A stretch of DNA of 64,000 nt, taken from assembly GCF_900176485.1 (NCBI RefSeq), contig NZ_FWYD01000004.1, positions 124,001 through 188,000 of the forward strand. Reading direction: 5' to 3'. The position numbers and the translations under genes were made by a program. Position 1 is the stretch's first letter; each line of letters begins with the position of its first letter. Positions 56,444 to 64,000 of this stretch are shown here, in pieces. A model generated the notes under the pieces. It had not been told where the DNA came from. It saw only the letters and a list, made by a program, of their open reading frames with translations, and made no database searches. Source of the stretch: Primorskyibacter flagellatus. GTDB taxonomy: Bacteria; Pseudomonadota; Alphaproteobacteria; Rhodobacterales; Rhodobacteraceae.

Positions 56444-57184
56444 TCAAAGCTGCGCCATAACCTCGTCGGAGGCTTCGAAATTCGTCGTCACGCGCTGCAC
56501 ATCGTCATCATCTTCCAGCGCGTCCACCAGCTTCATCAGCTTCTGCATGGCGTCCAGATCCAGTTCGGTGGTCGTTGTCGGTCGCCAGACCAGCTTGGTC
56601 GATTCCGACTCGCCCAGTTCCGCCTCCAGCGCGTTCGCGACATCGTTCAAATCGGTATCGGCGCACCAGATCACATGGCCATCCTCAGATGATTCCGCAT
56701 CCTCGGCCCCGGCCTCGATCGCGGCCATCATCACCGTGTCGGCATCTCCGGCCTCCACGGCATAGGTGACTTCGCCCTTGCGTTCGAACATGAACCCGAC
56801 AGAGCCGGTCTCGCCCAGATTGCCGCCATTCTTGGTAAAGGTGGACCGCACGGTGGACGCGGTCCGGTTGCGATTGTCGGTCATCGCCTCGACAATCACC
56901 GCAACCCCATTGGGGCCATAGCCTTCATAGCGGATTTCTTCGTAATCCTCGCTGTCGCCCGCCTGGGATTTCTTGATCGCGCGATCAATCACATCCTTGG
57001 GCACCGATTGCGATTTGGCTTCCTTGACCGCCAGCCGCAGGCGCGGGTTCTTCTCGGGATCGGGATCGCCCATCTTGGCGGCCACGGTAATCTCTTTGGA
57101 CAGTTTGGAGAAAAGTTTGGACCGTGCAGCGTCCTGACGTCCCTTGCGATGCTGAATATTTGCCCATTTTGAATGGCCGGCCAT
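56444..57184 (-). CDS. yebC: YebC/PmpR family protein
   Basis: A 246-residue YebC protein starting with the signature [27 protein letters not shown] occurs near the C-terminus and the middle region has [14 protein letters not shown]. YebC proteins were described as transcription regulators; recent work also links them to relief of ribosome stalling at proline stretches. Normal length. It is divergent from the SLC13 gene with 130 bases between. Confidence 0.95.
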   Translation of the reverse strand: MAGHSKWANIQHRKGRQDAARSKLFSKLSKEITVAAKMGDPDPEKNPRLRLAVKEAKSQSVPKDVIDRAIKKSQAGDSEDYEEIRYEGYGPNGVAVIVEAMTDNRNRTASTVRSTFTKNGGNLGETGSVGFMFERKGEVTYAVEAGDADTVMMAAIEAGAEDAESSEDGHVIWCADTDLNDVANALEAELGESESTKLVWRPTTTTELDLDAMQKLMKLVDALEDDDDVQRVTTNFEASDEVMAQL

Positions 57185-57314
57185 GTGGTTCCTACCTGAA
57201 TCTGCGCGTTTGGGGTTTATCGGGCTGTCTATATGACAGCAGCGGGGCGTTGGGCAAGACCGCCCGTTGCGACGCTCTCTGGTCAGCGCCCCGGCCGCGA
57301 TCTATGTATGCTGG

Positions 57315-59093
57315 ATGACAACGGATCAAATCCTGCTCTTCGCGCTCTTCGGCACAATCTTCGGCCTGCTGCTGTGGGGAAAGTTTCGCTATGACATGGT
57401 CGCGTTCGCGGGCCTGATGCTGGCCGTCGTGCTGGGGCTTGTGCCGTCTGAAAAGGCGTTTTCCGGATTTGGCCATCCCGCCACGCTGATCGTGGCGCTT
57501 GTGCTGATCGTCTCGGCCGGGCTGGTGCGTTCCGGCGCGGTCTATCTGATCACCCGGACGATGATCGACAGCACCCGCAATGTGGCGTCCCATATTGCGA
57601 TCATGGGGGCTGTGGGTGGCGTATTGTCGGCCTTTATGAACAACGTGGCCGCACTGGCCTTGCTGATGCCGGTGGATATGCAGACCGCCCATAAGGCGGG
57701 GCGCGCACCGGGAAAGACTCTGATGGCGCTCAGCTTTGCCACGATCCTCGGCGGCATGGTCACCTTGATCGGAACGCCCCCCAACATCATCATCGCAACG
57801 ATCCGCGAACAGACGCTGGGCACGCCTTTCGGAATGTTCGATTTTGCTCCGGTCGGTGCCGCCGCCGCGATCGCGGGGCTGCTTTTTGTGGCGCTTGTTG
57901 GCTGGCGCCTTGTCCCGGACCGGGGTGCCACCGGTGCCCGCGCCGCCGATCTTCAGCAATATGTCGCCGAACTTACAGTGCCGGATGACAGCCCCCTCAT
58001 CGGCAAACGCCTGAACGAGTTGCGCCCCGAAGCGGAAGCCTCCGATGTCGCCATGCTTGGCCTGATCCGCGACGGCGAACGCCGTTACGGGCGGCAAGGC
58101 AACACGCCGCTGCGGGCGCAGGACGCGCTGGTACTGGAGGCAACCCCCGAAGCGCTTGACGAATTCCGCTCTGCCCTGAAGCTCGATTTCTCCGACACGC
58201 GTCGCGAAGAGTTGCTGGAGGTCGAGGGTGACGGGCTGCGCTTGATAGAAGTCGTGGTCCCGGAAAACTCTCCCCCTGTCGGGCGCACGATGCAAAGCCT
58301 TGGGCTGGCCTGGCGGCAGCGCACCGTGCTGATGGGCATTTCGCGGCAGGGCCGACGCCTCAGCCGTCAGGTCCGCAAGACCGAGATCCGGCCCGGTGAC
58401 ATTCTTCTGTTGCTTGCGCCGCGCGAAACTGCCGACGACGTGGTGACATATCTCGGCTGCCTGCCGCTTGCGAGCCGCAGGCTTGCAGTGACGCAGGATC
58501 GCAAGACATGGATCGCGATCGGCCTGTTCGGATCCGCCGTGGCGGCGGCATCATTCGGGCTGGTCTACCTTCCTGTCGCATTGGGGCTGGTGGTGATCGG
58601 TTATGTTCTGGCGCGTATTCTGCCATTGGCAGAGATTTACGATCATATTGAATGGCCGGTTGTGGTCCTTTTGGGCAGCATGATCCCGCTAGGCGCGGCG
58701 CTGGAGGACGCGGGTGGCACCCAGCTGATCGCACACGGCCTGGTCGGACTGACCGAAGGCTGGGCACCCTGGATGATCCTTGGCGTGTTGATGGTGGTGA
58801 CCATGACCCTGTCGGATGTTCTCAACAACACTGCCACCACCATTGTCGCCGCCCCCGTCGGGATCGAAATGGCGCGGACGCTGGACGTGTCGCCTGATCC
58901 GTTTCTGATGGCCGTGGCGGTGGCTGCCTCTGCGGCGTTCCTGACGCCGATCGGGCATAAGAACAACACGTTGATCCTTGGCCCCGGCGGTTACCGGTTT
59001 GGCGATTACTGGCGCATGGGCTTGCCGCTGGAGATCCTTATCGTCGCGGTCACACTGCCGGTACTGATGATTGTCTGGCCGTTCACGCCCTGA
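57315..59093 (+). CDS. SLC13-type permease with RCK_C domains (first of a convergent pair)
   Basis: A 592-residue membrane protein of the CitMHS/DASS-like SLC13 group. It has an N-terminal set of helices with NNVAALALLMPV and LIGTPPNIIIATIRE, two soluble RCK_C (TrkA-C) modules (~215-390: DDSPLIGKRLNEL and ENSPPVGRTMQSL), and a C-terminal helix set ending with SDVLNNTATTIVAAP and LTPIGHKNNTLILGPGGYRFGDYW. Such proteins transport sulfate, anions or dicarboxylates with Na+. The start is not certain; an ATG 9 bases upstream is possible. A paralogue of exactly the same length is encoded convergently. Confidence 0.9.
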   Translation: MTTDQILLFALFGTIFGLLLWGKFRYDMVAFAGLMLAVVLGLVPSEKAFSGFGHPATLIVALVLIVSAGLVRSGAVYLITRTMIDSTRNVASHIAIMGAVGGVLSAFMNNVAALALLMPVDMQTAHKAGRAPGKTLMALSFATILGGMVTLIGTPPNIIIATIREQTLGTPFGMFDFAPVGAAAAIAGLLFVALVGWRLVPDRGATGARAADLQQYVAELTVPDDSPLIGKRLNELRPEAEASDVAMLGLIRDGERRYGRQGNTPLRAQDALVLEATPEALDEFRSALKLDFSDTRREELLEVEGDGLRLIEVVVPENSPPVGRTMQSLGLAWRQRTVLMGISRQGRRLSRQVRKTEIRPGDILLLLAPRETADDVVTYLGCLPLASRRLAVTQDRKTWIAIGLFGSAVAAASFGLVYLPVALGLVVIGYVLARILPLAEIYDHIEWPVVVLLGSMIPLGAALEDAGGTQLIAHGLVGLTEGWAPWMILGVLMVVTMTLSDVLNNTATTIVAAPVGIEMARTLDVSPDPFLMAVAVAASAAFLTPIGHKNNTLILGPGGYRFGDYWRMGLPLEILIVAVTLPVLMIVWPFTP

Positions 59094-59112
59094 CAAGGTT
59101 TGATCTGACGGA

Positions 59113-59129
59113 GTGCGCGTGCCGCGCAC
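59113..59129. terminator. small hairpin between the convergent SLC13 genes
   Basis: GTGCGCG / CGCGCAC with a 3-base loop, 20 bases after the first permease stop; ATTTTTGCG follows about 10 bases later on the plus strand. It is a weak terminator candidate in a 158-base gap with nothing else clear. Confidence 0.35.
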
Positions 59130-59251
59130 ACAGGGTTCATTTTTGCGTACACGCAGATGGGGCGCTGCCCCCGCCCATGCTGGCGCATGGTCTCCCCCGC
59201 GTTAAATTTAACTGACCGACCAGGCGATTGCTTGCGTCAAGCAGTTGACCC

Positions 59252-61030
59252 CTATAGCGGCCAGATCAGCGGGATCAGCAGTGCCGAGAGCAGACCCACC
59301 GACAGGTTCAGGGGGATGCCCACCTTCATGAAGTCGGTAAAGCGGTATCCGCCCGGCCCATACACAAGCGTATTGGTCTGATACCCGATAGGCGTGGCAA
59401 AGCTACAGGACGCGGCAATCATCACCGCCACGACAAGCGGTCGCGGATCGACGCCAAGCGCCTGCGCCAAACCGATGGCGATCGGCGTAACCACCACGGC
59501 CACCGCGTTGTTCGACACCAGTTCCGTCAAAACTGAGGTCAGCAGATAAATCGCCCAGATCAGCAGCGGCCCCGGCAGCATCCCCATATAGGGCGCCGCG
59601 CCGCGCACGATCAGCTCTACCGCGCCGGATGCCTGAAGCGCCGCGCCTATCGCGAGCATCGAGAAGATCAGCGACAGCAAACGCCCGTCCACGAAGGAGA
59701 ACGCCTCATCCGCGTCAATGCAGCGGGTGAGAAACACCATCGCCACGGCAAAAACGGACAACATCAGGATTGGCGCGATGCCGAAAGCCGCAAGGATCAC
59801 GATACCGAACAGGGCGATGATCGCAATCGGGGCGTGGTTGCGGCGAAACGCGCGGGCCGAGGGCTTGGTCACATCCACCAGTTCCATCTCGCTGGCAAGC
59901 CGCTGGATGTCGGCAGGCGCGCCTTCCAGAAGCAGCGTGTCGCCGACGCGCACCACCAACTCGTCAAGCTGACGACCGATATTCTGGTTCCGACGGTGCA
60001 CAGCCAGAGGATAGACCCCGTAGCGACGGCGCAAACGCAACGCGCCAAGGCTGCGCCCGACCATCTTGCAGCCCGGCGTGATCAGCACCTCGACCGTCGA
60101 CGTCTCTACCGCCGAGACCTGATCCACGCGCTTGAGTTCGCGGTTCGATTGCAGGCTGAGAATTTCTGTCATCTGCGTGCGTAACACCACGCGGTCGCCA
60201 ACCTGGAGCGTGACCGCCTTGAGATCGCGGCGCAGCGATGTGTCGCCGCGCACAACGTCGATCAGCCGCACCCCTTCGCGTTTGAAAAGCTGCACGCCGG
60301 TGACTTCGCGGCCGATCAGGTTGCTGTCGGGGGGAATCACCGCCTCGGTGAAGAACTTCATCCGACTTTTGTCGGACAGCATCATCGCCATGCTGTCGCG
60401 GTCCGGCAGCAGGATGGGCCCCAGAAAGCGCAGATAGAACATCCCCCAGGCCACCAGCGCCAGGCCAAGCGGCGTGACCTCGAAGATGCTGAACGGTTCC
60501 AGCCCGGCAGAGCGCGCAACGCCGTCGACCAGCAGGTTGGTCGATGTCCCGATCAGGGTAAGCGTGCCGCCCAGGATCGCCGCATAGCTCAGCGGGATCA
60601 GCAGCTTCGAGGCCTGAATGCCCAAGGTGCGCGACAGTTGCACGAAAACCGGAATCATCACCACGACCACAGGCGTGTTGGATACAACCGCAGAAGAGGC
60701 CAGCACGAAGGCCAGCATCATGCCAATGGCCAGCCGCGGGTTCTTTTGCGCCTGCTTGTCAGCGAGAGAGGTGAACGCCTCCAGCGCGCCGGTGCGCACC
60801 AACGCGCCCATCACGATGAACATCGCGGCAATCGTCCATGGGGCGGGGTTGGACAACACGGCGAGCGCGTCGTCATAGGGCAAAACGCCGGTGGCCAACA
60901 TGACCGACGCCCCCGCAATGGCCACCACCTCTGTCGGGTAGGTCTCACGCAGGAACAGCACGAACATGGCCGCCACGACAGCCAGGGCAAACATGGCTTG
61001 TCCGGTTTGCGACAATTCGAAGAGTTGCAT
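59252..61030 (-). CDS. SLC13-type permease with RCK_C domains (second of a convergent pair)
   Basis: A 592-residue relative of the opposite-strand permease with the same plan: N-terminal helices (VVSNTPVVVVMIPVF and LIGTSTNLLVDGVA), two RCK_C modules (~205-375, DSNLIGREVTGVQLF and GCKMVGRSLGALRLRRRYG), then C-terminal helices with LTELVSNNAVAVVVTP and TPIGYQTNTLVYGPGGYRFTDFM. The two differ widely in sequence, so they are old paralogues and not a recent duplication. Substrates may differ (for example sulfate versus another anion). It lies 27 bases downstream of a small unknown frame. Confidence 0.92.
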   Translation of the reverse strand: MQLFELSQTGQAMFALAVVAAMFVLFLRETYPTEVVAIAGASVMLATGVLPYDDALAVLSNPAPWTIAAMFIVMGALVRTGALEAFTSLADKQAQKNPRLAIGMMLAFVLASSAVVSNTPVVVVMIPVFVQLSRTLGIQASKLLIPLSYAAILGGTLTLIGTSTNLLVDGVARSAGLEPFSIFEVTPLGLALVAWGMFYLRFLGPILLPDRDSMAMMLSDKSRMKFFTEAVIPPDSNLIGREVTGVQLFKREGVRLIDVVRGDTSLRRDLKAVTLQVGDRVVLRTQMTEILSLQSNRELKRVDQVSAVETSTVEVLITPGCKMVGRSLGALRLRRRYGVYPLAVHRRNQNIGRQLDELVVRVGDTLLLEGAPADIQRLASEMELVDVTKPSARAFRRNHAPIAIIALFGIVILAAFGIAPILMLSVFAVAMVFLTRCIDADEAFSFVDGRLLSLIFSMLAIGAALQASGAVELIVRGAAPYMGMLPGPLLIWAIYLLTSVLTELVSNNAVAVVVTPIAIGLAQALGVDPRPLVVAVMIAASCSFATPIGYQTNTLVYGPGGYRFTDFMKVGIPLNLSVGLLSALLIPLIWPL

Positions 61031-61057
61031 CAGCCTGCCCGGCCCCCGCTCTTGTTT

Positions 61058-61294
61058 TCAGACTGCATTCTGACCTGTGCCGAGGTCGGGGGCAAGCGCC
61101 GCGCGTGGTCTTGGCTGCATAACCGCTACGCCGACCAGCAGACTTTTCGCAACCAGTTGCTGTAAAAACATCCCCCCGGACGGCATGTGCCCGGTGCCTC
61201 CGGCCAACATCGCCATCAGCGGCCGGGCCCTGCGCGCTGCCGCGGCACCGCCTTGGGTCAGCACGACAAATGACAGCGCAAGCGCACCTGTCAT
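61058..61294 (-). CDS. possible small protein after ymdB
   Basis: A 78-codon frame whose ATG overlaps the ymdB stop by four bases (ATGA). It has two modest hydrophobic stretches (ALALSFVVLTQGG and QLVAKSLLVGVAV) but no recognisable family. The coupling argues for a real gene, yet the composition near the C-terminus (QPRPRAALAPDLG) looks like ordinary GC-rich filler. Doubtful. Confidence 0.35.
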   Translation of the reverse strand: MTGALALSFVVLTQGGAAAARRARPLMAMLAGGTGHMPSGGMFLQQLVAKSLLVGVAVMQPRPRAALAPDLGTGQNAV

Positions 61295-62103
61295 GGCGCG
61301 GCAGGCTCCAACCGGCCACCGCGGCGGATCATGTGGATTGAGGTCGCACGACCGGTGCGGTCATCCGTCTCGACCAACACGCCCGACAATGTCGCCTCGC
61401 CCCGTGCGGGCTGGAACCGTTCCTTGGCCATGCCGGTCACGAAACGGCGCATCGGTTCCGCCTTTTCCATGCCGATGACAGAGTTGTAATCGCCGCACAT
61501 ACCGGCATCGGTCAGATACCCCGTGCCGCCGGGAAGGATCTGCGCGTCCGCCGTGGGCACATGCGTATGGGTGCCGACGACAAGGCTGGCGCGGCCATCG
61601 CAGTAATGCCCCATCCCCATCTTCTCGGATGTGGCTTCGCAATGCATATCCACCAAAATCATCTGCGCCTGCCCACCCAGCGGATGCTTGCGCAGCACCT
61701 CGTCCACGGCGCTGAACGGATCGTCATAGGCGCGTTTCATGAAGACCTGCCCCAGAACCTGAAGCACCAGAACCTTGCGGCCCCGCCGATCCGTGAACAG
61801 GCCGTGTCCACGCCCCGGCGCGCCCTTGGCAAAGTTGAGCGGCCTCAGAATACGCGTCTCGCCCTCGATATGACGCAGCATGTCTTTCTGGTCGAAGGCG
61901 TGATCGCCGAGCGTGACACAATCCGCGCCCGCCTCTAGCAACAGCTTGGCGTGTTCACCAGTCAGCCCCATGCCGTGGGAGGCGTTCTCGCCATTCACGA
62001 CGGTGAAATCGACGCACAGATCGGCCTGCAACTGACGCAAGCCGGTGCTGATAGCCGTGCGCCCGGCGCGGCCCATCACGTCTCCTAGGAAAAGTGTTCT
62101 CAT
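61291..62103 (-). CDS. ymdB: YmdB family metallophosphoesterase
   Basis: A 270-residue calcineurin-like phosphodiesterase of the TIGR00282 type. RTLFLGDVMGRAGR gives the first metal Asp, VNGENASHG and LGDHAFDQKD the bridging Asp/Asn/His, and DMHCEATSEK and GTHTHVPTADA the His ligands. In Bacillus, YmdB acts on cyclic nucleotides and affects RNA and biofilm choice; the role in alphaproteobacteria is not established. It lies downstream of the 5-formyl-THF cyclo-ligase gene across a 229-base gap. Confidence 0.93.
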   Translation of the reverse strand: MRTLFLGDVMGRAGRTAISTGLRQLQADLCVDFTVVNGENASHGMGLTGEHAKLLLEAGADCVTLGDHAFDQKDMLRHIEGETRILRPLNFAKGAPGRGHGLFTDRRGRKVLVLQVLGQVFMKRAYDDPFSAVDEVLRKHPLGGQAQMILVDMHCEATSEKMGMGHYCDGRASLVVGTHTHVPTADAQILPGGTGYLTDAGMCGDYNSVIGMEKAEPMRRFVTGMAKERFQPARGEATLSGVLVETDDRTGRATSIHMIRRGGRLEPAAP

Positions 62104-62232
62104 ACCCGATCCCTAGGCTGGCGCGGCGCGAAGGGCAAGGGGCGGCCAATCCTGCCGCCTCGTCTTTTGCGTCGCATCATTGTCAACTGGACCATGGCCG
62201 CCCGAGCGACGCAAAGCGCCAGACACGCGCTT

Positions 62233-62255
62233 GCCGGACGCATCTTGCGTCCGGC
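62233..62255. terminator. hairpin between the cyclo-ligase gene and ymdB
   Basis: A perfect 10-bp GC stem (GCCGGACGCA / TGCGTCCGGC) with a TCT loop, about 80 bases past the cyclo-ligase stop on the minus strand. No T run follows; termination is plausible only with help. Confidence 0.45.
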
Positions 62256-62332
62256 CCCGGGCGTCGCCCGCAGGGCGGCGCTGATCCAGTGCGCGCATGG
62301 CGCGCTCAATGTGGAAGCGGCCAACCGGCGGA

Positions 62333-62887
62333 TCAGGGCGTGAGGATGCCGGTCTCGGTAACGATCATGTCCAGCTTCTGATCGGTGGGTTCAAGCGGCA
62401 GATCCGTCGCTTCCTGTGCGGCAAATGCAAACCCTATCGCCAGCGTCGGGCGATGCTCGCACAATCCCTCCAGCGTCCGGTCGTAGAACCCTCCACCATA
62501 GCCCAGACGGTCGCCCTTGCGCGTGAACGCAACCAAAGGAATAATCAGGATCTCAGGCACCATCAGACGTTCCGTTGCGGGCACCTGCGCCCCGAACGGC
62601 CCATCGACCAAATCACGATCCGGCTCCCACAGGCTGAACACCAATGGCTGCCCCGCCCCGCGGATCACCGGCACACCGACCGGACCGTGGGCGCTGGCTT
62701 CGGCCATTGCAGCCAGAGGGTCGATCTCGGTCCGCATCGGCATGTACCCAGCCAGAGGAACGCCGCGATACCCGGCCAGCACCTCTGACAGGGCCCCGGC
62801 CTGCCCCGGTGCGCGCATTTCGAACGCCTGTTTGCGGCGCGCAAAAGCGGCTTTGCGGGCCGCATCCTTTTGTTCCGCCAGTGTCAT
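62333..62887 (-). CDS. 5-formyltetrahydrofolate cyclo-ligase
   Basis: A 184-residue enzyme that converts 5-formyl-THF to 5,10-methenyl-THF with ATP. LAGYMPMRTEIDPLAAM in the first half, the substrate loop PLVAFTRKGDRLGYGGGFYDRTL with the glycine-rich phosphate site, and the basic N-terminal KDAARKAAFARRKQAF helix identify it. Its ATG overlaps the mgtE stop by four bases. It supplies folate one-carbon units, linking loosely to metF in this window. Confidence 0.94.
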   Translation of the reverse strand: MTLAEQKDAARKAAFARRKQAFEMRAPGQAGALSEVLAGYRGVPLAGYMPMRTEIDPLAAMAEASAHGPVGVPVIRGAGQPLVFSLWEPDRDLVDGPFGAQVPATERLMVPEILIIPLVAFTRKGDRLGYGGGFYDRTLEGLCEHRPTLAIGFAFAAQEATDLPLEPTDQKLDMIVTETGILTP

Positions 62888-64000
62888 AGCAGCACCAGAA
62901 CAGCGAGGCCCAGAAACGCAAGAAAGCCCACAATATCCGTCACCGTGGTGACGAACGCCCCCGATGCCAGCGCCGGATCGACGCCCACGCGCTGCAAGAT
63001 CACCGGAATCGCGGTTCCCGCAAGACCAGCGATCACAAGATTGATGACCATGGCCGCAGCAATCACATAACCAAGCTGCCAGGAACCGAACCAGACAAGA
63101 CCCACGATCCCCATGATCAGCGCAAAGATCAGCCCGTTGATCAGCCCGACCAGCACTTCACGTCGAAGCACTCGCCAGACGTTGGCCCCGGTCAGGTCCT
63201 TGGTTGCCAGAGCGCGCACCGCGACGGTCAGTGATTGCGTGCCCGCATTGCCCCCCATCGAGGCCACAATCGGCATCAGAACGGCCAGCGCCACAAGGCT
63301 TGCAATCGCGCCCTGGAACTGGGCAATCACCAGCGAGGCCAGCACCGCCGTCACCAGATTGACCCCCAGCCATGGCAGCCGCTGGCGCGTGGTTTCCAGC
63401 ACCCTGTCCGACAGGCTCGATTCCTCGCCAACACCGGCCAGACGCAGGATGTCCTCTTCATGCTCTTCGTCCAGAACGGTCATCGCGTCGTCAATGGTGA
63501 TCATACCGATCAGACGGCCCTCATCATCGACAACAGGTGCCGAAATCAGGTGATACTGGTTGAACGCATAGGCAACATCGCCCTCATCCTGCGTCACCGG
63601 AATGACCCGGAACATCTGCTCTGTCAGATCGCGCAGGGGCACGTCGCGTCGTGACGCCATGATCTTGCCAAGCGTGACATTGCCAATCGGATGCAAGCGC
63701 GGATCGACGAGGATCACATGGTAGAACTGCTCCGGCAGGTCGTCCTGGCCGCGCAGATAGTCGATCGCCTGGCCCACCGTCCAATGCTCGGGTGCCATCA
63801 CCACCTCGGTCTGCATCAGGCGACCGGCAGAATATTCCGGATAGTTCAGCGACCGCTGCACCGCATCCCGGTCGGAATCCTCCAGCGCGTCCAGAATGGC
63901 GTCGTGCTGGGTCTCTTCGAGATCCTCCAGCAGATCGACCACATCGTCGCTGTCCATCTCGCGGACGGCATCGGCAAGCACATCCGGCTTGAGGATCGAG
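62884..64000 (-). CDS. mgtE: magnesium transporter MgtE, N-terminus cut by window end
   Basis: The frame is open to the last base, so the N-terminal part is missing. About 370 residues are seen: the end of the MgtE N domain (VREMDSDDVVDLLEDLEETQ), two CBS domains (with IPVTQDEGDVAYAFNQYHL and APVVDDEGRLIGMITIDDAM), the plug-helix region and the five-helix membrane domain (VLMPIVASMGGNAGTQSLTV contains the conserved GNxGTQ Mg2+ filter). It is a Mg2+ channel gated by cytoplasmic Mg2+. The stop overlaps the next start (ATGA). Confidence 0.95.
   Translation of the reverse strand, partial: SILKPDVLADAVREMDSDDVVDLLEDLEETQHDAILDALEDSDRDAVQRSLNYPEYSAGRLMQTEVVMAPEHWTVGQAIDYLRGQDDLPEQFYHVILVDPRLHPIGNVTLGKIMASRRDVPLRDLTEQMFRVIPVTQDEGDVAYAFNQYHLISAPVVDDEGRLIGMITIDDAMTVLDEEHEEDILRLAGVGEESSLSDRVLETTRQRLPWLGVNLVTAVLASLVIAQFQGAIASLVALAVLMPIVASMGGNAGTQSLTVAVRALATKDLTGANVWRVLRREVLVGLINGLIFALIMGIVGLVWFGSWQLGYVIAAAMVINLVIAGLAGTAIPVILQRVGVDPALASGAFVTTVTDIVGFLAFLGLAVLVLL

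Noticed and set aside
62104-62332. 6S RNA gene next to 5-formyl-THF cyclo-ligase
   Set aside because: 6S RNA often neighbours this gene, but here mgtE overlaps the cyclo-ligase start and the downstream gap shows only a 10-bp hairpin, not the long bulged 6S rod.

Overview
The window is a 64 kb chromosomal piece of a high-GC alphaproteobacterium, almost certainly a member of the Rhodobacterales (Roseobacter/Rhodobacter group). The evidence is the aerobic cobaltochelatase pair cobS/cobT, short-type ProS, an HdaA-ppk-ppx block, a PccR-controlled propionyl-CoA pathway, several small families typical of Rhodobacteraceae, and dense gene packing with many 4-base ATGA overlaps. No rRNA, tRNA, CRISPR array, transposase or prophage was recognised.

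Layout. 1-0.8 kb: end of a sensor kinase plus a receiver-only protein. 0.85-3.5 kb (minus): an ECF sigma factor / RskA-like anti-sigma pair, followed by a fasciclin-domain secreted protein and a Tat-exported MsrB; the set resembles the mycobacterial SigK-RskA-MPT70/83 module. 3.7-9.3 kb: cobS, an unknown exported protein, cobT, an M24 aminopeptidase and a DUF427 protein. 9.4-13.4 kb (minus): a frameshifted methyltransferase, an M15-like protein, a VOC protein, an alpha/beta hydrolase and an MFS carrier. 13.5-15.5 kb: thrS.

16.0-18.6 kb holds the most interesting system: a four-gene MNIO RiPP operon of the bufferin (copper-buffering peptide) type. It consists of a DUF2282 precursor with four cysteines, a DUF692/MNIO enzyme, a DUF2063 partner and a DoxX membrane protein. 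A 10-bp hairpin lies between precursor and enzymes, and the three later genes are coupled by ATGA overlaps. 18.6-23.7 kb: small genes, cspA, a divergent metR/metF pair, a stand-alone Lrp-type RAM domain, and hisB-hisH. 23.7-31.4 kb: a BCCT carrier (minus), then alr, an Mla-type permease and ATPase, pqiA, radA and cvpA.

31.4-41.3 kb: DUF2937, proS, then perM-hdaA-ppk1-ppx (plus), facing an exported protein, an EEP-family enzyme and a TerB/J-domain protein. 41.4-54.6 kb is organised around propionyl-CoA assimilation: mcm, pccA and pccB on the minus strand, interspersed with small lipoproteins and unknown genes, plus the regulator pccR. TTTGC/GCAAA half-sites cluster upstream of pccB and pccR. 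54.7-64 kb: DMT and LysE exporters, yebC, two convergent SLC13-type permeases of exactly equal length (592 aa), ymdB, 5-formyl-THF cyclo-ligase, and mgtE cut by the window end.

Broken genes: the methyltransferase at 9450-10103 (two compensating frameshifts) and a GNAT acetyltransferase remnant near 41.4 kb. Starts were re-chosen from Shine-Dalgarno spacing and overlaps, and several genes use GTG or TTG.
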